Of a DNA stretch of 64,000 bases, positions 11,620-19,460 are shown one piece after another. The translations under genes were made by a program, and so were the position numbers. How positions within the stretch are numbered: the stretch's first letter is position 1; every line of letters begins with the position of its first letter. This stretch comes from Brachycybe producta (taxonomy: Eukaryota; Arthropoda; Diplopoda; Playtdesmida; Andrognathidae), in contig JAUPFP010000109.1 of NCBI GenBank assembly GCA_036925085.1, forward strand, positions 124,001 to 188,000. Direction: 5' to 3'. Under the pieces are notes generated by a model. The model ran no database searches and had not been told where the DNA came from. It saw only the letters and a list, made by a program, of their open reading frames with translations.

Positions 11620-11626
11620 TATAAAA
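11620..11626 (+). promoter_or_regulatory. LTR TATA box
   Basis: TATAAAA in the middle of the LTR, followed by AGGACCATG. Transcription would be expected to start about 25 to 35 bp downstream, near 11650. The identical copy in the 3' LTR lies at 20986-20992. Confidence 0.75.
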
Positions 11627-11758
11627 GGACCATGTTCCTCTTTGTTCCTCAGTTCTTTCCTTTGCCTGTTTTTGCGATACATTCCAAATCATGGGCCTGA
11701 GGATTTCCAGTTAGTATATTACTATTCACCCTTGTATCTGTACTTCTTACAAGGAATG

Positions 11759-11764
11759 AATAAA
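11759..11764 (+). terminator. LTR polyadenylation signal, 5' copy
   Basis: AATAAA about 139 bp after the TATA box, followed at 13 to 30 bp by GTTGTAACAAG and a T/G-rich stretch. It would normally be bypassed in the 5' LTR. Confidence 0.55.
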
Positions 11765-12126
11765 AGTGTTGTAACAAGAAGTAGCGTTGTCTCTATGTTT
11801 ATGTAAATAACTTCTCTTCAGAGGCCGGAGGTTTCATAGGGCAGGAGCTATACGATTCTCAGCAGCTACAACATCTTCTCTAGTCGGAATACCGATGGAG
11901 AAGATGTATATCAGCATCAACCGGAAGAGAGAGAGATGGCCGCCACTCTCCTGCATCGATTTCACCCCCATGCAGAAGAGTGACTACAATCTATCTCCAT
12001 CCAGCTCTCTCTACAGCTCGGATCTTCTCTGTGCAGGTGTCGTACTGCTCAGAGAAGAAACGAAAAGTAGAAAATGTCATCTAAAGGTTGGTAATAAAAT
12101 ATTGGTTGATGTCAAAAGCTCACATT

Positions 12127-12145
12127 TGGTGGAGGTGCGGGGTAT
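12127..12145 (+). promoter_or_regulatory. Primer-binding site, tRNA-Ala type
   Basis: TGGTGGAGGTGCGGGGTAT begins two bases after the 5' LTR. Its reverse complement, ATACCCCGCACCTCCACCA, has the CCA tail and an acceptor arm like those of eukaryotic tRNA-Ala genes, recalled from the family and not searched. Minus-strand DNA synthesis would start here. Position and the leading TGG make the primer-binding role secure; the tRNA identity is less certain. Confidence 0.8.
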
Positions 12146-12240
12146 AGCTCCATCTGCCTTCTCCGACCTGTAAACAGAAGCCGTCCTTTGTCCTAAGTCT
12201 CGTGATTGTGCCTCACGAGGCTTCGTCCGTCCTTTCTATG

Positions 12241-12600
12241 TTGGAGCCACGTATGGAGACCCTCGATAGCGTCAAAGTCAACCGCGTGGCGCCTGTCTGT
12301 AAAACCGCGTATGGAGACCCTCGATCACGTCAAAGTCAACCGCGCGGCGTCCTTTGTGTTGGAACCACGTGTGGAGACCCTCGATAGCGTCAAAGTCGAC
12401 CACGTGGCGCCTTTGTAAAACCGCGTATGGAGGCCCTCGATCACGTCAAAGCCAACCGCGCGGCGTCCTTTGTGTTGGAACCACGTATGGAGGCCCTCGA
12501 TAGCGTCAAAGCCAACCGCGTGGCGCCTTTTTATGTTGGGACCATTTATGGAGGCCCTCGATCACGTCAAAGCCAACCGCATGGTACCGTTTTTGTGGAA
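12241..12600 (+). repeat. Leader minisatellite, six units of about 60 bp
   Basis: Each unit centres on TATGGAGACCCTCGAT, then AGCGTCAAAG or CACGTCAAAG, then TCAACCGCG. Unit starts (TATGGAG or TGTGGAG) are at 12252, 12310, 12370, 12426, 12486 and 12547, with spacings of 58, 60, 56, 60 and 61. The units alternate between GATAGCGTC and GATCACGTC, so the true period is a dimer of about 118 bp that was itself amplified. The last three units share GGAGGCCC and AAAGCC where the first three have GGAGACCC and AAAGTC. Spacings not divisible by three argue against coding. Confidence 0.85.
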
Positions 12601-13821
12601 TCGCGAAAGAGACTTGTGGCTACACACACCACGTGTCGACCCGCGCGATTCTGTGTCCTGTCCTTAGAGACACGTGGGAACGAACTTTTGTCTGCTGACC
12701 GCTTAGCACTCGGAAAGTGGACAACCGTTTGGACACACGTGTTTCCGTCCGTGTTTTTGTATTTCATGTTTCCATTACAATCACCCACTGTCACCTTCAC
12801 TCTTCTTTAATTTTCAAAGTGAAACCCACACCACGTGGGCAACACTTTAAACAAATTCTTCTTACTCTCCGAGAGGAGTTTGCAGTCTCATTATGAGATG
12901 GGCAAACAAATCTCATCTACTAATCTATTCATCTATTAATAGGCTTTTAAGGGACGTGTGTGTCTTTTAAAATGTCCTATTATCTTCACTCTTCATCTTT
13001 AATTTTCAAGCAAGATTCTCCCTAACTCTATCTCATTGTTAGGGGGCTTACAAGCTTAAAACACACTTTTTCTAGCCACGTGGGACTTTCTTGTCCCCCC
13101 TTTTCTTTGTTCTTTGTTTTTACACTTGTGTTTCCCTTGGGACCACTATGTCCCAAGTCATGTTCTTCAGTTTCTTCATCATCATCACCTCAATGCATCA
13201 TCACATGAACTTTCTCCATTGGACAGCTCTGAAGCCCGGCCGCCATCTTGGATCGACCGGACACTCTTCAAAAAGCGCCAACGGAGCGGTTTTTCGCTCC
13301 ATGTGACTCATTGTTGTACCTTCTCTCATCTTTTTGTGTTCTCTTCTCTTCTCTTCTCTTCCAGAGGGTTGCACTCACGCGCCCCCTGGCGGAGTTCCTC
13401 TTGTTAGAGAAAACTTCTCTTTTTCTTTGGATTTTCTCTCTTTTTGTCTTTCTCCTGGCCACCATAAAAACGTGCCCCGGAGGAACTTTTCAATCATCAA
13501 TTTTTGGACATTGCAATAAACTGACCGGAAGTGGCCACCACAGCGCCACCTACGGACTTCTTCATTCTACTCAATATAGTCCCTCACTGGGCACTGACTC
13601 TGTCTTTTTCATCCAGAGCCATCCAGCAGTGAGGACTCAAAATTTATACAGTCTGAACATTTCTTCTGGTTCACCAAGCATTTAGCTTGTTGAACACACT
13701 TCAATTTCTACACTGTTTTACTTTTTTTAATAAAACTAAATTAAAACTTTTGATGTGCGGGCACCGCACCTAAGTTTTAAGCTTTCCAAGTAAAACAGCT
13801 TTCTTCTCTTGCTTTCAGGAA

Positions 13822-13885
13822 AAGTTCAGCCATCTTGAACTTCTCCTTTGTTTGTGCATTTAAAAAGTTCAGCCATCTTGAACTT
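13822..13885 (+). repeat. Duplicated hairpin AAGTTCA-N7-TGAACTT
   Basis: The same 21-bp dyad occurs at 13822-13842 and 13865-13885, 43 bp apart, with the loop GCCATCT in both. In the second copy the arms extend to 10 bp (AAAAAGTTCA and TGAACTTTTT). Each contains GCCATCTTG, the core of a YY1-type site. A second duplicated dyad flanks the pair: GTGCGGGCACCGC at 13755 and 13946. Confidence 0.7.
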
Positions 13886-14211
13886 TTTGTTCTTTGTGTG
13901 TTCTTCACACACACACTCTTGATTCTTGTTTCCAAGTACAACTAAGTGCGGGCACCGCGCTCTAGCTTTACTCTTCATATTGCTTGCCTCTTCTTCAGGC
14001 AACTGCAATACACTTCCATTTCTAATTCACTTTCCGCAGTGCAATTTCGATTGGGTGGTGTACCACGCTCGCAATTGCATTGTACATCTGTTGTTTCTTC
14101 ATCGAGACTTTTGGGGATTCTTATAACCTCCACGTGGTCACCAAATACCACGTGTAGAGAGAGATCTTACCAAAATTGATACTCAATAAAGAATTTACAA
14201 ACACACTGTAC

Positions 14212-14335
14212 CAGTTGGGATCGTCACACCCAACTGAAGAACAACGCCAACACCAACACAGCCACTTAAACAACGATACCATCTTTATTAAACGTAGGGA
14301 AACTATCGTCACTCAGTGTATAAGGGTACGATAGT
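14212..14335 (+). other. Two perfect hairpins shortly before the pol start
   Basis: CAGTTGGG (14212-14219) pairs perfectly with CCCAACTG (14229-14236) around a 9-base loop. ACTATCGT (14302-14309) pairs perfectly with ACGATAGT (14328-14335) around an 18-base loop. They lie about 100 to 230 bases upstream of the start codon, where retroelement packaging or dimerisation signals and translation-control elements are often found. Function is not shown. Confidence 0.55.
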
Positions 14336-14439
14336 GTCGGTTGCCGACGAAAAGACTGCAATCTACAGCGAGATCAACGGCCAAACCTACATAACACCGA
14401 CTTACATTGATCACTACGTGTTACACAAGCCTTAACATA

Positions 14440-17400
14440 ATGGATGCTCACCCACGACTAACTGGGACCGCCCGGAGAGCTCTTCCGCACTCCAGGGGAA
14501 GCATATATCCATCAGCATTATGGAGGGCCTATGCAACATCACAGACATACGATACACAATACGCCGCATCATCACGTGTGGCTGTCCCACTCGGACCCAC
14601 CATAGATCCAGTTATTCAACCTGGGACCTGGTGGGTGCCACGAAGTGGCGGCACCCAAAGTAATGATGTGCATCAACAGTCTACACGGCGCACGGCTCGG
14701 TCCACAAACAATAGTACATTTCGACGCCTAATGTCGTCCACATGTTACTCCAGATATCAACAGGAGCGACCTCCGCTACTACCGGATCCACTTCCTACCC
14801 AGTCGTGTGATGGTTGCAAACTCAACACCATCATGCATCAACTTAATGAACTAAAAATACAGATCACTCACATGATGATTAGTCATAATGACACCCAACC
14901 GCCGCCTGCGCCACCACCGACTACATGTACTACAACACCACAATATCGTAGCGAAGCAGATAACTCTCCGCCGTACGCTGTCGGGCACCGAGAGCCGTAC
15001 GAGCCCTGCTACGATTCATACTACAGACGACATGTACCAGGTCCATATACGATACCTGAAGAGCGCGCGTACTATGTACCGCGCTATACAAACTATGAGC
15101 GTACAGAACATCAGTACGCGCACCCGACCTATGATTTCACAAGGGAGGCCTCCGATACGGACCACCGTAGTGTGGTCATGGTACCGGACCTGCCCCCTGA
15201 GACAACCAATTATGACAGAGCACCGGCCGGCATGCCAATAATGATGGTCAACTACATCCCGGAGTTGACTTGGGGAATGGATGACCTAACTACCTGGCAT
15301 GGTACCCTTGAGGTCATTAACCTCGCCACCGCCGCCTTGGGTTGCACCGCCAATGAGGTGGTCGCCATCTTGGCCCCAGGTGGTGGGACGTCACTCCAAG
15401 GGCGCCCCTGCTGCCGCCGGATGCTGAAAGACCTATATAGACAACTGAAGAATACTTGCATGCCCCAAGAGATAGGAGATCATAGTGTCAGTGATGACAG
15501 TCCGAAAATCACTGTCACTATCAATGGCAAAGAGGTCCGCATGCTCGTAGACACCGGAGCTCATGGTAGTGTAATATCCAAGGCACTTGCAAAGCAGCTC
15601 CAACTCAACATCAAGCCTATGGCCCATCCGCCAAGGATTGAGGGAGTTGGAGGAAACACCATCGCCGTGGCAGGGCAAGTCTCCGCTACTGTGGAAATTG
15701 CCAAACAATCTGCCACGGGCCGCCTGCTGGTTATCACTGGCCCACCCGACGCCATCTTAGGCCGAGACCTGGGTAGGGCACTGAAGCTCCTTGTGTCTAT
15801 GCAGACCAATAAAGTCTACTTAGAAGACGACCTTTTTGAATCAGCACTCCGAAGGCAGAGTATTCAGGCGTACGTCAAGAGTGCCCTGGAAGAAATCACG
15901 CCAGCCACTCTTGGGGAGTCGGACACCGCTCCCATTGAAGTCAAGCTTATGCAGCAACCGAACGAATACCTAGTAGTCAAAGGGCTAACACAGCTCACTG
16001 GCCATGGGACAACACTAGTGGAGGTAGAGGCCTCTGGGATCCTCACAGATCAGGATCTTTTCGTGGTCTCTCCTGACGAGAAGCTACGCGCCTCGAGGGG
16101 GGTCTGGGTGGCCCCCGGCATTATGCAAGGCCGTAACAGCAACAGCTTCCTAGTCGAGGTCCTGAACACTACTACGGGGCCATTGACCCTGGCCTCCGGC
16201 GAAGTGATAGCCCACGTACAAAAAGACTACTGTTTCGAAACGGTTGAAGTAAAGACCACTTCAAACGCTGACCCGATCATGACAAAAGAGTCAGGCGCTA
16301 AATTCGATGAAGCAATGCAACTCGGGCCTCGATTACGTAATGGCCAGAGGCGCATTCTAATGGATCTTTTGAGATCCTATCGAGATGTCTTCGCGCTAGA
16401 AACGTCGGAACTTGGATGTACCAACCTCACGGAACACCGAATCGATACTGGCGATCATGCACCCGTGCGGGAACCCCTCCGAAGGAGTGGCCCCGAGCAG
16501 CGGGAGATCATCCGGAAGACAGTCGAGGAAATGCTCAAATCCGGAGTAGCCAGCGAATCCAAGTCTCCTTATGCTTCAGCAGTAGTCCTGGTGAAGAAGA
16601 AGGATGGACAGTGGCGTTTCTGCGTCGACTATAGACGCCTGAACGATATCACCAAACCAGACAATTACCCACTACCCCGAATCGATGATGCTTTAGACTC
16701 GCTTCGGGGGTCGAGAATCTTCGCGACCCTCGACATGATCTCCGGCTATTGGCAATTTGAGGTCGCCAAAGAGGATAGGGAGAAGACCGCGTTCATCACA
16801 CCCGGTGGGCTGTTCGAATTCAATCGGATGCCCTTTGGTCTGCGTAACGCTCCTGCTACTATGCAGCGTGCCCTGGATATCCTTTTGGCTGGCCACAAAT
16901 GGGAGACTTGTCTAGTCTACCTAGACGACATCATCGTATTCGGCGCGACTTTTGAACAGTTTATGGAAAGGTTGGACTGCGTCCTAGGACTCCTAAGAGA
17001 GGCGGGGTTGAAGCTTCACCCCGAAAAGAGCTTCTTCGGCTACGACGAAGTCCTCTACCTGGGACACATCATCTCCAAAGAAGGAGTGCGTCCAGACCCG
17101 AGGAAAGTGGTTGCCATCTCCGACTTAGCGGCGCCTACTAATGTCAAGGAGGTGAAGCGATTTCTGGGCATGGCCGGTTTCTACCGGCGATTTATTGTTA
17201 ACTTTGCCCACATCGCTAAACCACTCACGGATATGACCAAAAAGGGGCTGCCCTTTTTATGGACGATCGACAGAGAAGCAGCATTCACTCTGTTAAAGAC
17301 TAAACTTGTCACCGCGCCAATATTGGCCATTTACGACCCAGATGCCGAAATCAAAATGCACACCGACGCCTCTGCTTACGGCATCGGAGCTATCCTCTAC

Positions 17401-19116
17401 CAACAGTCACCATCTAAGGAACTGCAGATCCTGGGTGGTGTCTCTCGAGTGCTCCGAGACGCCGAATTAAACTATTCAACAACAGATAAAGAGTGCCTCG
17501 CAGTGGTGTACGGCATCGTCAAGTTTAGACCTTATCTCTTTAACAAAGCCTTTGTCATCGTCACCGACCATCATGCACTGTGCTACTTAAAAACCGCACA
17601 GCGACTCCAAGGACGCCTGGGTCGCTGGCAGCTACTGCTCCAGGAATACGACTACACCGTAGTCTACAAAGCCGGCATCACTCACGTGGATGCAGATTGC
17701 ATTTCACGGAGTCCGGTGGACGTTCCTGAAGACTGGAAGCTGCAGGCTACCCCAGATGACCTCGACGACAGCGTGGTTTACGCAGTCACTTTGCGTTGGG
17801 ATTGGTCGGTTGAACAAACAAGAGACCCGAACGTGACACAGATTAAGACCGAACTTCGCAACAATCCAAGTACCGAGCTTCACCATACCTATGTCATCAT
17901 AGACGAGGTTTTGTGTGCCCTTGTCTACCAGGGCAGCATAACACCCAAGCTCGTGACGGTGGTACCCAAACATCTGGTACCCGAAGTTCTGAGACTCTTA
18001 CACGATAGTCCTGAAGCCGGACATTTCGGCCAGGATAAGACATTAGAAAAGGTGTGCCAACGGTTCTTTTGGCCAACCTGGAAGCAGGATACCATCGAGT
18101 ATGTGCGCACGTGCGAGATATGCCAAAAGTGCAAGACACCACAGTCCAAGCTGCCCGGGTTCCTCCATGAAATGGAAATTGGAGACCCAGGTGAATGCTG
18201 GGGAATCGATTACATCGGTCCCCTGCCAAAATCACTGGGTGGTGTCAAGCACATCATCCTGGCAGTGGATTACGCCACCAAATTCTGTTTCGCACGAGCT
18301 GTGCACAGCCAGTCGGCCAAAACAACTAAGAATTTCCTCCAAGATACGATCGTGTATCTTATCGGGATGCCCAGGAGGATAATCACCGACCGGGGAACAC
18401 CTTTTACAGCTAAAGACACACAAGCGCTGTGTGACGAGCTGGGAATAAAGCACGCCACCACGACAGCGTACTTTCCACAAGGAGACGGTCTTGCGGAAAG
18501 GACCAACAAAACTATAATGCAGACCGTCAAGAGACTCCTGACGCCTGAAAAAGGACAGCGGGATTGGTATTTCCATCTCCAAGCCGCCACCTTCGCTTAC
18601 AACACCGCGACCCATACGTCAACGAAGTTCTCGCCATACCGCTTAATGTTTGGAAGAGAGGCCCGACTACGAATCGACAATCGGGCACCTCTCCTACCGA
18701 AGGTTATGGATTCAAACCCTGCAGCACCTTCTGTGGTTGCCACGGAAGAGGTCGAGATCGCAAGGGCCAACCTGCACGAGGCCCATTTGCGACAGAAGAA
18801 GTACTATGACGCAAGACGGAAAACTCCACACACGTATAAAATCGGAGACCCAGTACTCGTTCGAGACCAACGCATCGTGCCTGATGAGACCAAGAAACTA
18901 CGTTACTCGTACAGGGATGGTTACACGGTAACCAAAATCATCAGCGACACGGTGCTCGAGCTGGAGCACGAAGATACGTTTGGAAGATTGATTCGAGACA
19001 CGGTGAACATTGTGCATATCAAGCCAAAACAACTGAGGACAGTTGTTCAAGGGTTGGAGGGGGAAGACAAATCCAGCTCCCCACAACAAGAGGAACCTAC
19101 CTCCTCACCACAATAA
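14440..19116 (+). CDS. pol: Ty3/gypsy Pol polyprotein (protease, RT, RNase H, integrase)
   Basis: A 1558-residue polyprotein; the ATG at 14440 has A at -3 and G at +4, better than the upstream TTG of the open frame. Residues 1-360 are Pro/Tyr/Thr-rich with no CCHC knuckle or major homology region, so Gag is absent or unrecognised. Aspartic protease: DTGA at D371, ILGRDLG near 439. Reverse transcriptase, about 698-880: FCVDYR near 727, catalytic D765 in TLDMISGYWQ, MPFGLRNAP near 797, YLDD with D829 and D830. RNase H: D976 (TDAS), E1018, D1043 (TDHH). Integrase: zinc ligands H1188, H1195, C1225, C1228; catalytic D1257, D1317, E1353 (35 residues between the last two); a C-terminal module with RYSYRDGYTV near 1488 resembling GPY/F. 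No chromodomain. It would act in virus-like particles to copy element RNA and insert the DNA. All catalytic residues are present. Confidence 0.96.
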   Translation: MDAHPRLTGTARRALPHSRGSIYPSALWRAYATSQTYDTQYAASSRVAVPLGPTIDPVIQPGTWWVPRSGGTQSNDVHQQSTRRTARSTNNSTFRRLMSSTCYSRYQQERPPLLPDPLPTQSCDGCKLNTIMHQLNELKIQITHMMISHNDTQPPPAPPPTTCTTTPQYRSEADNSPPYAVGHREPYEPCYDSYYRRHVPGPYTIPEERAYYVPRYTNYERTEHQYAHPTYDFTREASDTDHRSVVMVPDLPPETTNYDRAPAGMPIMMVNYIPELTWGMDDLTTWHGTLEVINLATAALGCTANEVVAILAPGGGTSLQGRPCCRRMLKDLYRQLKNTCMPQEIGDHSVSDDSPKITVTINGKEVRMLVDTGAHGSVISKALAKQLQLNIKPMAHPPRIEGVGGNTIAVAGQVSATVEIAKQSATGRLLVITGPPDAILGRDLGRALKLLVSMQTNKVYLEDDLFESALRRQSIQAYVKSALEEITPATLGESDTAPIEVKLMQQPNEYLVVKGLTQLTGHGTTLVEVEASGILTDQDLFVVSPDEKLRASRGVWVAPGIMQGRNSNSFLVEVLNTTTGPLTLASGEVIAHVQKDYCFETVEVKTTSNADPIMTKESGAKFDEAMQLGPRLRNGQRRILMDLLRSYRDVFALETSELGCTNLTEHRIDTGDHAPVREPLRRSGPEQREIIRKTVEEMLKSGVASESKSPYASAVVLVKKKDGQWRFCVDYRRLNDITKPDNYPLPRIDDALDSLRGSRIFATLDMISGYWQFEVAKEDREKTAFITPGGLFEFNRMPFGLRNAPATMQRALDILLAGHKWETCLVYLDDIIVFGATFEQFMERLDCVLGLLREAGLKLHPEKSFFGYDEVLYLGHIISKEGVRPDPRKVVAISDLAAPTNVKEVKRFLGMAGFYRRFIVNFAHIAKPLTDMTKKGLPFLWTIDREAAFTLLKTKLVTAPILAIYDPDAEIKMHTDASAYGIGAILYQQSPSKELQILGGVSRVLRDAELNYSTTDKECLAVVYGIVKFRPYLFNKAFVIVTDHHALCYLKTAQRLQGRLGRWQLLLQEYDYTVVYKAGITHVDADCISRSPVDVPEDWKLQATPDDLDDSVVYAVTLRWDWSVEQTRDPNVTQIKTELRNNPSTELHHTYVIIDEVLCALVYQGSITPKLVTVVPKHLVPEVLRLLHDSPEAGHFGQDKTLEKVCQRFFWPTWKQDTIEYVRTCEICQKCKTPQSKLPGFLHEMEIGDPGECWGIDYIGPLPKSLGGVKHIILAVDYATKFCFARAVHSQSAKTTKNFLQDTIVYLIGMPRRIITDRGTPFTAKDTQALCDELGIKHATTTAYFPQGDGLAERTNKTIMQTVKRLLTPEKGQRDWYFHLQAATFAYNTATHTSTKFSPYRLMFGREARLRIDNRAPLLPKVMDSNPAAPSVVATEEVEIARANLHEAHLRQKKYYDARRKTPHTYKIGDPVLVRDQRIVPDETKKLRYSYRDGYTVTKIISDTVLELEHEDTFGRLIRDTVNIVHIKPKQLRTVVQGLEGEDKSSSPQQEEPTSSPQ

Positions 19117-19460
19117 ACCAATAACCCTATCAACAACCCACACAACCTAAATTTTTTCTTTCGGTTGTTTATATCATCACATTGGTCACTTGCTGACACA
19201 CACCAATATAAACAAACAACAACGTGTGTGACCACAAACATTCACACACCCCTGCTCACATTTCACCACTCGAATCTGATTCCAATGGGGAAACTTTCGT
19301 ACACTGCGTTTGGGGACCAGGTCGTCTGACAACAATAACAAACAACAGTGGAAGAACGGCGTTTAATACTCAGAAACCGACACCCCGCGAGCCTCCAATA
19401 ACAAACAAATTGGGTGGCTTATTGGAGTTCCAGCCAGCTTCGTGGAATTATACGATTTCC
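19117..19460 (+). other. Spacer between pol and the second ORF
   Basis: This contains an AT-rich stretch near 19150 and, in the frame of the downstream ORF, a stop at 19209. That frame is then open from 19212, with no ATG until 19461. The stop rules out simple readthrough from pol into the second ORF. No clear promoter is visible. Expression by splicing or reinitiation is the likely alternative. Confidence 0.6.

Larger units (their letters stand above)
11439..12124 (+). repeat. 5' long terminal repeat, 686 bp
   Basis: It starts TGTAACACCC and ends AGCTCACA. It matches 20805-21497 except for two adjacent substitutions (CCCTCCCTCC here, CCCTCCCATC there, near 11510) and a 7-bp CCGGAAG unit present once here and twice in the 3' LTR. 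It carries a TATA box at 11620, a large hairpin just upstream of it, and a polyadenylation hexamer at 11759. These order the LTR as U3 up to roughly 11650, R to about 11780 and U5 to the end. The R boundaries are inferred. Confidence 0.95.
12146..14439 (+). other. Long untranslated leader of the retrotransposon
   Basis: About 2.3 kb lies between the primer-binding site and the pol start codon, with no convincing gene. It holds a six-copy 60-bp minisatellite (12241-12600), nine CACGTG palindromes, a perfect YY1-type motif GCCGCCATCTTG at 13239-13250, AATAAA hexamers at 13729 and 14185, and several hairpins. Pyrimidine-rich tracts ending in CAG near 13818 and 14000 resemble splice acceptors. 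Many AUGs precede the pol start, so simple scanning would be inefficient; splicing or internal initiation is likely, which is inference. Open frames here start at non-ATG codons or run through the tandem repeat out of phase. Confidence 0.8.

Noticed and set aside
10559..11692. 377-codon antisense ORF joining satellite to the 5' LTR
   Set aside because: It runs antisense across the LTR-satellite junction and is open only because the repeat has no stops in that frame; the same LTR part in the 3' copy ends elsewhere.
12366..12406. Plant G-box and W-box promoter signals, suggesting a plant host
   Set aside because: CACGTG and TTGAC-like cores are short and also work in animals; the RT and RNase H motifs of pol look like animal Ty3/gypsy elements.
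12241..12600. CRISPR-like array in the leader
   Set aside because: The spacers between the similar cores are themselves alternating repeats, not unique sequences, and the context is a eukaryotic retrotransposon.
12427..12810. 127-codon ORF in the leader
   Set aside because: It begins inside the minisatellite, whose unit spacings are not multiples of three, so the repeats are read in different frames; it has no recognisable domain.
13248..13685. 145-codon hydrophobic ORF in the leader
   Set aside because: The frame opens with TTG, not ATG; the hydrophobic residues come from T-rich sequence, and nothing resembles a known protein.
15252..15809. Antisense and alternate-frame ORFs over pol
   Set aside because: They are short shadows of the pol frame, without domains or start context.
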